A stretch of DNA of 64,000 bases from Branchiostoma belcheri (taxonomy: Eukaryota > Chordata > Leptocardii > Amphioxiformes > Branchiostomatidae). The stretch covers positions 1,025,060 through 1,089,059 of the forward strand of contig NW_017803854.1 in NCBI RefSeq assembly GCF_001625305.1, given 5' to 3'. The notes beneath the pieces were generated by a model. That model ran no database searches. It was not told the origin of the DNA and saw only the letters and a list, made by a program, of their open reading frames with translations. Positions within the stretch are counted from its first letter, which is position 1. The number at the start of each line of letters is the position of its first letter. This document shows, piece after piece, positions 1 to 10,962 of the stretch. Both the position numbers and the translations under genes were made by a program.

Positions 1-290
1 AGAGGATGTCATCCATATAATCAAATCAACATGGCCTAATAGTAGAAATATAGTCGCTTTGTCGTCAAGGCTAAAGTAACCTGTAACTGGAAAACCTGTG
101 ACGAGTAACCACCCTCCCCCAAACCCAGGTCTATAAAACATCTAAAATATCAACTGATCATACAGATCAAATTTGTTTGGTAATAGTGTAACGTTTCTTG
201 TCGTAGACCTTTGTTTAACAGTTCTCGTTTGAACGATCACTGAAATATTGACGCACATTGTTTATCTTCCTTTTGCACTTGAACGTACAG
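1..290 (+). other. Intron 1 of copy A (partial) with a MITE end
   Basis: Positions 1-36 are the right terminus of a PIF/Harbinger-like MITE (ends ATGGCC followed by TAA), matching 38913-38947. The rest is intronic up to the acceptor at 289-290; no other feature is seen. Confidence 0.6.
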
Positions 291-1644
291 CTTCCTGTTC
301 GTGGCAGACGGGCGAGCTATCGAACTACCCGAGGTAGTGGGCAGGTCCGTGGGGTGGGCGTGGCTTCGGTACCTGGCCTGGGTGGTCTTTCTGACTGTCA
401 TGTGTGTGGCAGTCATCTTCTTAACAACGGTAAGATATAACGTTAGCTCTTTCTCAAATTTGTTCAAGTATACCACGTAGAACAAGAATTCACAACACTT
501 AGTACTCATTTTCCTTTTTTTACTCATTGATCATGCAAATGAGTCATTATGTTTACTGAAGGAAAACATATTGTTTTTGCTATGTTTCCTCTTCTTTTTC
601 TTCTTCTTCTTCTTCTCCAATCAGTGACCTCAGTGACCTGAACCAATGTTATGTCTGTTACCATGGTAACTAGTGTTTGGTTACATCATGTTGCAATTTT
701 ATAGCAGGAGGGATTTAGACTCCTGTGTGACCATATATATGAATGTGTTTGAGTAAGAATTTACTGATCAGACCATATGCAAAGGTTAATGCATTTGCTT
801 TGCAAATGTTACCTTTTTAGTTTCAGCCAAAATTCTCTCTTTTCCAGGGACTTACTGAGGAGGCATGGCCGTGGGCACTGGTCGCCCTGTCCGTCGTGTG
901 TTTGGGCGTCGCCATTTTCGTCACAGTCTACAAACCAAAAGCCAGCGAAGAGAGCAAGCAGGAGTACCTCAACATGGTCGGACAGGTGACTCAAAGATTT
1001 TTATGTCTGTTTAAAGCTAAAACTTTTAATCCAACACAACAAAGTTCTCTCACCTAGAGCTTTTGGATTTGCCCGCTTCATTTGTTTCTGACTGTAAAAA
1101 AAAACATTTCAGCCTCAGAATCGACTCCAAAATGCTCATATTTTGTCCCCAACAGTCGAAGGGAGTCCCTTCTCTTCAGAGTTGTTACAGTTTTTCCATC
1201 TTTCAATGCAGTGGTGTGATTAAAATTCTAATATTTAATGTTTGAATTTCAAACTAGCCTGGTATGTTGACTTCAAGGCTTCTTTCATAGCATTCGGGGC
1301 TATCATATGCCTAGGTCTATTTTCATTTTTTTATTCTTTTTGCCCTGTCACTTCATGTTTCATCAAAATGGTGTGGCCTAAACCAGTCACTACTACCACT
1401 ACAGGTGGTCGCCCGGCGGTACCTACACGAGCAGATGGCAGCCGCAGCGGCTGTTCATGGCGGGCCGGCTCATGAAGTCGTTGCCATCGAGCAGCCGCCA
1501 CCCTACCCAGGCCTACACAAGGACAGCGTCAATGTGGCCCCCGCCGGTGTCCCTGCTGCTGGTAGTCCCACTGTCATCCCTAACACTGGGTACCCCAACA
1601 CTAGTACTGCTGTCCCAACCACTGGGCAACCCAATGTGGTGTAA
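291..1644 (+). CDS. Two-TM membrane protein, family copy A (5' partial, exons 2-4)
   Basis: Three exons are seen: 291-429 (acceptor AG 289-290, donor GT 430), 848-985 and 1405-1644 (stop TAA 1642-1644). The first is entered in phase 2, exactly as in copies B and C, so the first coding exon lies left of the window. The protein reads S-F-L-F-V-A-D-G-R-A-I-E-L-P-E-V-V-G-R, then TM1 (about WLRYLAWVVFLTVMCVAVIF), a short loop, TM2 (about PWALVALSVVCLGVAIFVTV), then YKPKASEESKQEYLNMVGQ and a 79-residue Pro/Thr-rich tail with a PPPY motif (possible WW-domain ligand). Unlike B and C it has an intron (986-1404) after GGA-CAG. I do not recognise the family; a membrane location is inferred from the two hydrophobic spans. 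Splice sites and conservation with B and C make the exons solid. Confidence 0.8.
530..835. repeat. Dispersed repeat in copy A intron, also at 54250-54540
   Basis: The stretch (TTATGTTTAC, TGTTTCCTCTTC, TTTTATAGCA, CTCCTGT, ATGCATTTGCTTTGCAAATG) recurs in the same order at 54250-54540, and its right part recurs diverged at 2990-3215. No ends or coding potential are identified. Confidence 0.75.
1045..1378. mobile_element. PIF/Harbinger-like MITE filling most of copy A's extra intron
   Basis: From about 1045 the sequence parallels the full element at 23547-23926 (CAGAATCGACTCC / TGAATCAACTGAA, TGTCCCCAACAGTCGA, TTGTTACAGTTTTTCCATC, CCCTGTCACTTCAT). It ends GGTGTGGCC at 1378, followed by TAA. 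The left terminus is degenerate. Confidence 0.8.
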
Positions 1645-1675
1645 CTGTAAGATCAAATTGAGAGCATGTATCTGT

Positions 1676-1970
1676 CTGTATCTGTATAGCCAGTATAACC
1701 TGGGTGTAACACACCAGCTTCTGTATTTGTGTAGCCAGTATAACAGCCCTTTGACGTAACACACCAGCTTCTGTATTTGTATAGCTGGTATAACTGCCCT
1801 TCGGCGTAACACACCAGCTTCTGTATCTGTATAGCCGGTATAACCGCCCTTTGGCGTAACACACCAGCTTCTGTATCTGTATAGCCAGTATAACCGCCCT
1901 TTGGTTTAACACACCAGCTTCTGTATCTGTATGTATAGCCGATATAACAAGGACAGGTGTATAACTGATA
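1676..1970. repeat. Minisatellite, about 59-bp unit, five copies
   Basis: Repeats of CTGTATAGCCAGTATAAC, then CGCCCTTTGGCGTAACACA and CCAGCTT, 32 bp after the copy A stop codon. Single or partial units lie at 18175-18235, 18545-18595 and 58793-58835. The unit is dispersed as well as tandem. Confidence 0.9.
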
Positions 1971-4098
1971 TTTGAAGGCATGACTGGTTCTGTTTCTTGT
2001 TGATGTAACATACTGAGACTAGAAAGACAGTATATACAGCAAGTACATGAAAGAGGTAGCCCTAGTCGACATGGCTTTTATCCTTCTAGCCTTGCTTACA
2101 CTGTATAAAGGTAACTCGGTAGTGAAAACTCCCAGTGTGTAACTGCCCCGTGACACAAGCGTAAAAGATACTTATGTACATATATGTAGTACTTATTCTA
2201 ATCGAGACATCTAGATACAACCTGTTATGCTACATGACATTTGAACTATTTTTGTTTGTTCAAGCTTATGTAGACACCAGTTTTGATTAATGATAACAAG
2301 AAAAATGCAAATTTATGCAACAAAATTGGAAATGGTCAAATAATAACAAACAGTAAAAATGAGCAGAAAAAACTAGAAAATACTCAATACTTATGATTTG
2401 ATGCTGTTACCTGCACAATATATGGTGTATTTACACTTTTAGTGATTCAGATTTAGATACTTGTACTTTGAATTTGCTTTCAAGGAAGAAGAGATCTATT
2501 TTTGTGATGTTTGGTGAAAGAAGTGACTGGAGGTAACTTTTTCAAGAAGGTGCCAAGGAATCTTTAAGCTGCCAAGACTTGTAATGCTGTAGTGGCGAGG
2601 AGTGAATTGGGTGTATGTATAATGTTATAATATTTATATATACAGTTTGACATTAGGATTGTAACATAAATCCAGAGCACTTGTAGACTGAATACACAGG
2701 GTATGCTGGAAAGTATGGAACATTTGTAAATACTTGAATTCTGATTGTAAATTCAGATATTATAACGTTAAGTGTAACCTGGAGAATATGTGACAACTGT
2801 TTTGATATGCTATATAGTACCTGCTATATTCTAGAACTTATAACTAATCACATAGAGTGTACGATTGAAATGTAAGAAATGAATTATTAAAATGATATGA
2901 GAGTAAAGGATCCTTCAGTTTTTTTATAGATATAGATATGTACACATTGGCTGATTTTATAGAGGAAATGTATTACGTTTATCCCATTTTGAATGTTACC
3001 TGTATGAGACATAGCAGTGTGAAAGCTAAACCTTCCACTGTGTTATAACATTGGGTTACATTATGTAGCAGAAATTAACAGAGTTGGAGAGGCTGCTCAC
3101 CGTACATATGAATGCATTTAATAATAAACAGAGCAGTACTTTGTTGAGCTAGACCAGTCGAAGGTAAACATTGTGCACTAAGTTTGACTTGCAAACATTA
3201 CCCTTCCTATTATGTTAATCTTCTTGAGTTATAACCTTTCAAAGTCTCAAACCAAATTCCAAACTACCCCTTCTATAGAACGAAAGTTTATGATTGACAC
3301 ATTTCAATAATATCACTCAAAGCAGGGAAGGGTTGTGAGACACTATCCACAGTATGAAAGATCTGTTGATTTATGACCCCTTGGGAGGGACTTCTGTAGC
3401 AGGTGTCACATGTACATGTACACAGCAAGCTGCAAGTGGTCTTAGCTCTAATAGTTTTTTCAGGCTTCTCCTCCTGGACTATATGGATAACGATTCTGAT
3501 TTGTTTATATCGGTCTTTGTTTGTATCTGTATCTTTGATTTTATTGTATTTTGTACTGGGCCCTATTGAAAATCAATTTGTCAAAATTGAACTTAGGCCA
3601 CCCAGGTGTCAGAAGATTAAATAAATGAATTAATAGATGCAGTGCATGATTTACAGTGACGCAGGCATTTTGTGTATGTAAAAAGTATTTAAGAGTGTCT
3701 GAATGCTTTCTTTGAAGTGATTATTATCTTAAAAAGCTACAGTGAAAATACAGAACATCTTTTCGGACACAAATTTTCCTGAAAGAGGACTTGGCAAAAA
3801 TTTATAATTGGATGTCAGAAAAGGATAAATATAAGAGTGAGCCCAACTTAGGACTGCCCCTGGGGACAAAACATAATATTCATTAAGATAGCCTGCAAAC
3901 GCAAACGTACTTTTTATTGGACCCTTACATTGTACATTACACATGATTCAAGGAGACGGCAAGAATAAGCAAATATGGCCCTAAGTAACAACAAATTCTG
4001 TCCTTTGTTAAGGTAGTCGCAAACCTCATAGCACTGTATAACCTTTAAGATTATTTACTAAATTATTCAGCAACTATAGAGTTCCCCCGATCTCATAC
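1971..4098. other. Region after copy A, no gene seen
   Basis: AT-rich sequence that probably contains the copy A 3' UTR at its start. It includes a diverged copy of the 530-835 repeat at about 2990-3215. No exon-like frames with splice sites were found. Confidence 0.5.
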
Positions 4099-5603
4099 CT
4101 TCGCCAAATGATGTTAATCTTTATGGCTGACAAATTATAGATTATTCCCCCTGCTTGTGCAAATAGGATCCTCATTTTCATGAATTATATCAGTTTACCA
4201 TATTCTCAGCCAAAAGGCAGTCTTATATTAACAATGCCATTCTAGCATTTTCTCATAAATTATGCAAATGAGGTCCTAATTTGAATACATGATGTTTAAA
4301 TGATGTTCACCTTCAATGAACTTTCAACTACCATAAGTATGAAATTCCAGGGAGTTATCATTACAGAATTATAACATTTTCTCATTAAATATGCAAATTA
4401 AGTCTTTATTTACATAATCAATACCTGCCTGTGTTTATCTCGTTCTCATGAGATATCAAAGCCGGTTCAGTTGCAGTACCATAACAAGCCGCTAGGGGGT
4501 CCAAAATCTAATCATTTTGAGGTCTCATTAAGACCTACCCACCTACCAAGTATCAAAACAATCCATTGAAGCCTTCTCAAGTTATAGTGTTTACAGACGG
4601 ACGGACGGACACACACACATACACGAACGCCTCTGAAAGAGGGTCTGCATGGGGGGGTCCTGGCAACGGTTAACGGTAAATTCAGCAGGGCCGATAACGC
4701 TTAACGGTAAATTCAGGACGGCCGGCAACGCTTAACGGTAAATTGACAGGCTTTTTTTCGAGCTGCACTGAATTTGGTATCTCGCTTTGTGAGAAAAGGT
4801 GATCACTGACAAAATTACGTATACCTTACATGTAATGAAGCACGCATTAAAGGTATGTGTTCCCTGTGTTTCCCACCTGCCCTGGTCCCCGAGTGCGTCC
4901 ACAAATAAAGGGGAGTCCGAGTCGACGTCGGCCAGCTTGCATTTTTTTCAGTCTGGCCAGTTTTACCGATGGATTTTGGCGCTCGTAATCTAGGGGGGTC
5001 CGGGGATGCTCCCCCGGGAATGTAGGATTTTTAAGCCTTCAAAAACGCAATTTCCCGCATTTTGAGAGGCAAATCATGGTGTTGAGAGTGTCAATCCTTC
5101 TGATGTTTTCATATTTTACTCAAGATTTTTGTTAATTTGCCTGTCGAGGTTGACGGATTCGTTAAAAAAATTCTGTAACTCTCCGCAAACTTCCGAAAAT
5201 TGACGGGAAAGTTGGTTCTAACTAGAGTCGAAGGAAACCGAGCGCAGAAGCGCGAGTCGAGCGCCAAAGGCGCGAGCAATGTAGGGTGGGTCCGGGGGCA
5301 TTCTCCCCCGGGAGATTTTGTATTTTTAAACCCTCAATGACGCATTTTCCTGCACTTTGAAAGGCAAAATTAGGCGTAACGAAGAATTATTCATTAACGC
5401 TTAACGCTGAATTTAGGATGACAAATAACGTTTTACGTAGAATTAAAACGACCAATAACGCTTCACGATGAATATACTGATAACGCTTAACGTTGAATTA
5501 GGGCGGGCCGGCAACGATTAACGGTAAATTAAAATAGCCCATAACGGTTAACGAAAAAGGGCATGCAGACCCTCCTGAAAACATAACCTTCTTGGCGAAG
5601 GTA
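4099..5603. mobile_element. Composite repeat with ACCTTCGCCAA / TTGGCGAAGGT ends
   Basis: The outer ends ACCTTCGCCAA (4099) and TTGGCGAAGGT (to 5603) are inverted repeats. The left inner part has ATGCAAAT/GAGGTC motifs and a GGACGGACGGAC run. The 4639-5574 element has inserted into it near the right end. Confidence 0.55.
4639..5574. mobile_element. Nested non-autonomous DNA transposon, 936 bp
   Basis: Perfect 13-bp terminal inverted repeats (GAGGGTCTGCATG and CATGCAGACCCTC) flanked by CTGAAA on both sides (4633-4638 and 5575-5580). Inside are subrepeats of AACGCTTAACGGTAAATT near each end and a CCGGGGGCATTCTCCCCCGG-type hairpin. No transposase frame. Confidence 0.75.
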
Positions 5604-6036
5604 ATAACGTATTAGCAAGCACGCGATTGTCTACATTTTGAGATCCACATCGGAATGGTTAAACCTTCATTTACACCGCTGGCTAGGACAAGCTAAAGCG
5701 ATTAATCGTTGGTTTATACAAAGTTGCATGCGACTGCCATTGGTGATATGAGGGGGTCAAATAGACCACATGCGTCTCCCTTCTTTCTGTCCGTGACGAC
5801 AAAAGTCATGAGGAAACTTGTTGTGCATTTCTTCACACAGATTGCATCTGCAAAAGTAAAGAAGTAAAAGATACTATAACAAATGAGGCTTGCCCAAGGA
5901 TGGAATGTAATGGTAAGATATATCATATGCCAATCTTGTTCTTGACGATCTTGCTCTCTAAATATTTTTGCTTCATTCGTATTCTCATCAACGGGCAGCG
6001 AGTTGCATTACTTTCCTTGCATTAAAACTGTCGTTC

Positions 6037-9000
6037 TCATTTACAGCAGTTAATATATAGAAGTAAAACCATAACACGACGCAAGGTGAAGCTGTACTTG
6101 TCAGAATAAAACTTGAAGGTGTATCGTACCGGATAAGACCCCGGGTTGCGTACCGGATAAGACCCCGGGTTGCCACCGCTCTCATTAACTTCTTGACGGA
6201 AGGAGTTGACGACCATGATTCCGTAGATCTGGAACGCATAAAATTATTATTAACTCCAGTCGTAAACGGCAAATAGAACAGATATAGGCTGTATTGTATA
6301 TTCCTCATAATGTTGCGCAACAATTGACTGCTGTGTTTTGCTACTAGTATCTTTAACAGTTCCTTCTCTAGGACTTACCAAGATAAAGATGAACACAGCG
6401 ACGATGGCGATCACGACGTAGATGCCAATGGCTATGGCGTCCTGTTTAAACATTTGTGGTCATATTAGGATAAGAAGGTAATCAGTGTACTTTCGTGTCA
6501 GTTTTCTCTTTCAATATTGTTATTTGTGAACGTTGCTTTTCGAAAACAACAACAATAAAGGTAACAATAAAGTTAACAATGGTCTACTCTGCACAAAGTC
6601 TGCTATGACAGCAATTGCAAATTACCCCACATTGATTGTGTATGAGTTGGAACTATCATTAAGGATATTTGGTTGGTTACGGCTTTTTCTGCCTGGTTTT
6701 TCTAGTCGGAAGGAACACCAGTAATGCTACGGTTTTCTCTCCCAACAGTACATGTTTGAAGATTAGTGTATACAGGTAATAATTGTACTCACGGTTAAGA
6801 ATCCACCTAGGAAAGTCGATTGTGATGCGGTGCCACTGAACAAACTAGCACTATAAGCCACAGAACAGAGCAACCCCAGCAGGCCGATGTTCAACACCAA
6901 ACAGATGCTGGACCAGATGATCCAAGCAAGGCACGGGCCGGCTTTGTTCTGTAACATAACATAACATAACATAACATAACATAACATAACATAACATAAC
7001 ATAACATAACATAACATAACATAACATAACATAACATAACATAACATAACATAGCATAGCATAGCATAGCATAGCATAGCATAGCATAGCATAGCATAGC
7101 ATAGCATAGCATAGCATAACATAACATAACATAACATAACAACATAACATAGCATAACATCTTCTCATTTGCTACAAGACACTCATACGACCAGTTTGCG
7201 AATACGCCGCCCCCGCGTGGCACCCGGGCCTAACATCAGCTCAACGAGCAAGGATTGAGGCTATACAGAGAAGGGCATGTCGGATAATCTTAGGACCTTC
7301 ATACACATCGTACGCGGAAGCATGCCGCAAACTTGACTTGCCCACACTTGAAGCCAGACGTCGTACCCTGTCTTACAACTTCGCCAGAAGGATGCTTGAC
7401 TCTGAGACTTACAGAACTTGGCTCCCACCTTTGCGTGGCGACATAAGTACCAGAGACACTAGATCTAAGCACCTGCTGAACCCTATCAAAACTAGAACAA
7501 GTAGATATTACAACAGCCCCATCCCGTACATGACCAGACTCTTGAATGAACACTAATACCTATACAAGAACTGTGAACTTGCGAACATAGTGAATCTTGC
7601 CAATATGGGTTAATGTTGTTAATGCTAGCCACGTATATTTGTGTAAATGTGTTAACGCAAACTATGACGAAATTAATAGTAAGCCTTAATTTTTTTTTAA
7701 TTATGAGTTTATGAGTAATGAGATGAGTAATATGAGTAATATGAGTTTCTATATTGTGTTAATGAGTTTCTATATTGAGTTTCAATGAGTACTGTTAGTT
7801 TGTAATTTAAGATTTTTTAGCAATTGTACAAGGTATGCAATTCAGCCCGGTGGCTGCAAATTACTTTCAATAAACCATCTATTATTATTATTATTATAAC
7901 ATAGCATAGCATAGCATAACATAGCATAGCATAGCATAGCATAGCATAAAATAACATAGCATAGCATAGCATAGCATAGCATAGCATAGCATAGCATAGC
8001 ATAGCATAGCATAGCATAACATAACATAACATAACATAACATAACATAACATAACAACATAACATAGCATAACATAACATAGCATAGCATAGCATAACAT
8101 AGCATAGCATAGCATAGCATAGCATAGCATAGCATAAAATAACATAGCATAGCATAGCATAGCATAAAATAACATAACATCGAGATCTGTTGTTAGTGAG
8201 TATGAAGATATCGTGGTCATAGTGTGTACATGTACATGTACAAAACAATGTATATATTTGACTGATGATGAAACACGGTATACAGCTGAGCTATTACAAA
8301 CATCATTCTGAACTAGTTCAAACTATTGAGTACACAAGACCGAAGGCCAGAAGAGCTAAAAGAAAGCAACTCCTAAAATCGGTAAACGCAAAATACTGCA
8401 TGCCGAACACTGAATCAGAGATGATCTAACGTTATATCTCTGACAGCCATTTTGAAGTATCCACTTTCAATAAGATTACCAACCTGCACGGCGCCCCGGA
8501 TCAGCAGGATCGAAAACCCGATGGAGATAGCATAGACGGCGATGAACGTGTACAAAGGTCTGGCTGGTATTGAAAGAGTAGAAGAAGATAGAAGTTACGT
8601 TAAAAATAGCAACTAAATAGTACATTTCTAATATGCTGAATTTTACTGAAAACAGATGCGTCCGCGTGTTTGCAAATTGGTAGTCTTGTGCGTAGGTTAA
8701 ATCTTTTGTGTCTGTTCGTATGACTAGTACTAGTTATAGACCTACGAAAATCTCTGTTTTCCTTGTACGTTTGTTGTTTCAATAAAGTTCTTCTATGGTA
8801 ACGAGTAATTGCATAAGCAGGGTAGCTGATATTCTTGTCGCTTATCTTGAATAGAAATCATACTTCATTTCATTTCATCTCACCTACACCGCCACTAGCC
8901 ACAATCGGCCAAACATTTAAGCCTAGCGCTAGTGCTGACAGGATCTGTGAAGTGGAAACAAGAAATTACAAATCAATCGTTACCAATTCATAATACCTAG

Positions 9001-10214
9001 TAGTGTATACTGTTACCTCTATCTTTATGTTTATAAATATTTCAGCCATAATATTCTGATAGTAGATACTTTCATGCTCGTTATTTTGTGTTATTCAAGT
9101 TATTGTTTCACTATAGCTAGCTCTTATTCATATAGTAGATCTTATTGACATTCATTGAATATGGATCACACAAATTAGTATAATACATATCAACCACCAG
9201 GGAGGTCAACGTTTATGCGCAATATTAATATTCTTCATAAATCGCTTTTATGTGTGACTATAACGGGTCTTCATAACCAAGAGCTAAAGAAAAAGAGAGA
9301 ATTCGAATGTACCACATCGATAATCCCAATAGCAATCGACCCTTCGCGGAGGGGGTAGCAACAGCAGGACTGGAGCCGACAGCAGCACATGATTGGTCTC
9401 ACAGCGCCCCTAGGTATTTCTGAAGAAAGTACAACAAGGGATGAAAGGGTCGGATTTGATGTCGCAAAAAGCGGGAAGCAAAATATAAAAGTGATCTCGA
9501 TCCAGTTTAGCTCATTGAAGAGCTAATCTTCCACTGGTCGTGACAGAGAAGACAGACGCTATATACAGTATTTACAGGTTCATTGTACCGGGGAAATTCC
9601 CCTAGCTCTTTTCGACAAGCACAATGAACAGTGGGCCACAGTTAACGTCCCGTCCGAAGGACTGCGACCCTAAACAGTAGCGTGCATGTCGGGTGAGCGA
9701 CATCAGCCGGGATTCGAACTCCCAACCTCTTAGTCCTGGGGCAGGATCGCTCACCACTGGACTACGCACAATATGAAACACAATGTCGTACAGCCACACC
9801 CGATCGAACGTGTTCAGAGGTTTGTGACACAACAGTAACGCCCTCCCTCCCATACCCTACTAACTGCCGTATCTTTGATATTGTGTTCAACTATATCCAC
9901 CACTCTGGAAGATTTGACCAAACTCAATAATGCTATGCTATAGGCATTGGTGCGCCAGCCACTTTCATTTTATGTTTATGCTACACTTTATGTCATCTTT
10001 ATGTTTACTTTTGTATTATGTTTTATGAGCAGCGGATTTACATAAGCACAACAAGTGCTTTGTATCCAATGCTCAAAAATCCATGTGAATAAAATAAAAT
10101 AAAATAAAATAAAACAGTAACGCCGCAGGGCGAGTCTCACATATTACTCACGGTGGTAAAGAAAGTAATTATAGCAGCAAACGTTAACAGGGTCGGCAAA
10201 ACTGAGCTCTTCAT
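6037..10214 (-). CDS. Four-TM membrane protein, six exons, 204 aa
   Basis: Exons on the - strand: 10214-10152, 8944-8884, 8563-8484, 6948-6793, 6441-6379 and 6228-6037 (stop 6039-6037). Total 615 nt; all junctions are GT-AG and keep one frame. The start is MKSSVLPTLLTFAAIITFFT (TM1 runs on to about residue 30). TM2 is about 47-66 (FIAVYAISIGFSILL), TM3 about 74-98 (LAWIIWSSICLVLNIGLLGL), TM4 about 121-141 (AIAIGIYVVIAIVAVFIFIL). The C-terminal tail holds two perfect copies of NPGSYPVR. The layout recalls small tetraspan groups such as LAPTM4-like or DUF4728 proteins, but I see no diagnostic motif and leave it unnamed. The last 30 residues are the least certain part. It lies opposite in strand to the two-TM family on either side. 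Confidence 0.7.
6126..6173 (-). repeat. Perfect 24-bp tandem duplication inside the four-TM gene
   Basis: Two identical 24-bp units (6126-6149 and 6150-6173) in the last exon give two copies of NPGSYPVR. The multiple-of-three length keeps the frame. Confidence 0.9.
6955..7160. repeat. CATAA/CATAG pentanucleotide satellite, array 1
   Basis: Blocks of ATAAC, then ATAGC, then ATAAC 5-mers with one interruption (AACAACATAACATAGC). It abuts the splice acceptor at 6950-6949 on the - strand and supplies its pyrimidine tract. Confidence 0.97.
7161..7900 (+). mobile_element. Non-LTR retrotransposon 3' fragment (CR1/L2-type)
   Basis: 7161-7556 is an open 131-codon fragment of the reverse transcriptase C-terminus: IRPVCEYAAPAWHPGLTSAQ, then ARIEAIQRRACRIILG and LPTLEARRRTLSYNFARRML. 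It is followed by a 3' UTR with AATTCAGCCCGGTGGCTGC and a TTA microsatellite tail. 5'-truncated, on the + strand within a - strand intron, with no promoter or endonuclease. Confidence 0.85.
7897..8180. repeat. CATAA/CATAG satellite, array 2
   Basis: Same 5-mer satellite as 6955-7160, with the same internal interruption ACAACATAACATAGC. It directly follows the retroelement tail. Rare ATAAAATAAC variants occur. Confidence 0.97.
9690..9775 (-). repeat. tRNA-derived SINE head
   Basis: On the - strand the sequence has an A-box-like TAGTCCAGTGGTGAGCGA and a B-box-like GAGTTCGAATCCC at tRNA spacing. It lies between the first and second exons of the four-TM gene. No intact cloverleaf is convincing. 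Confidence 0.6.
10087..10116. repeat. (AATAA)n microsatellite
   Basis: Short run of AATAA/AAATA units in intron 1 of the four-TM gene, probably the tail of a retroposed element. Confidence 0.9.
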
Positions 10215-10736
10215 ATGAGAATTACAAGGACACACTATGAAGAATGTTACCCAAAGGGAATCGAAAAGTATGCGGTTGCAATTTCCCACTACATAACGTT
10301 GTTTTACGGCAAAATCGTACGCTCGTATCAACTCTAGATGGGGCAGATATGTGCTATATTTTTCACCTGTCTCGCGCTACGACGGACACAAATGAAAACG
10401 TTCTGGGTGTGGTACTGTGGCACGTAGACCAGATCTTCACACCGAGCAGAGTCTCGTAACTTTGGAAGAAATACTACACACACTTCCACTCTTTATCTAT
10501 TTATAAACAAAATCACACCAATCGACTTGCCTAGACAATGACTGAATGTATTGCTGATATTGTGAAACAAGCAAAATAACACGTAAGCAAGACGGTATTC
10601 CGGATTAAAGGTAATGCCAATGACACAAATACAAGTAGTAAAGTCAATTGTTTCTGTAAACTAAGAACTAAAAAAAAAACTTATATTGCTATGTGATCGA
10701 CTGGCAGTTTTCAGCATAGGAAAACGTATTACAATC

Positions 10737-10962
10737 CTACCTTCACTTGTTGCCGAGGTTGCTTGGTGCTTCTTCGGAAATGTTTTCGTCCAACTTCTTG
10801 ATGTGTTGTACAGTAGTCTCGTTGCTTTCTATGCGCTGCCTGTATGCGGGGTCGTCCTGTGTTCTTGGCGGTTCCAAGCTCACTGTCGCTCGGCGAATGT
10901 TCCTCTGACAAGCGTATCGCGACGGTCAGTCTTTTATACTTTTCTCGACGACCGCAAATCAC
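10737..10962 (-). other. Possible 5' untranslated exon of the four-TM gene
   Basis: On the - strand this stretch is open for 77 codons and is followed by a plausible donor (AAG|GTAGGA near 10736), about 500 bp upstream of the first coding exon at 10214. The encoded sequence is very basic and not protein-like, and joining it to the acceptor candidate before 10214 does not keep frame. If used, it is more likely a leader exon than coding. Confidence 0.15.

Noticed and set aside
1513..2011. Overlapping - strand frames rich in YRYRSWCVT
   Set aside because: Produced by the 59-bp minisatellite after copy A.
6763..8248. Long - strand open frames made of MLCYAMLCY repeats
   Set aside because: They are translations of the CATAA/CATAG satellite in every frame and have no coding value beyond the exon at 6793-6948.
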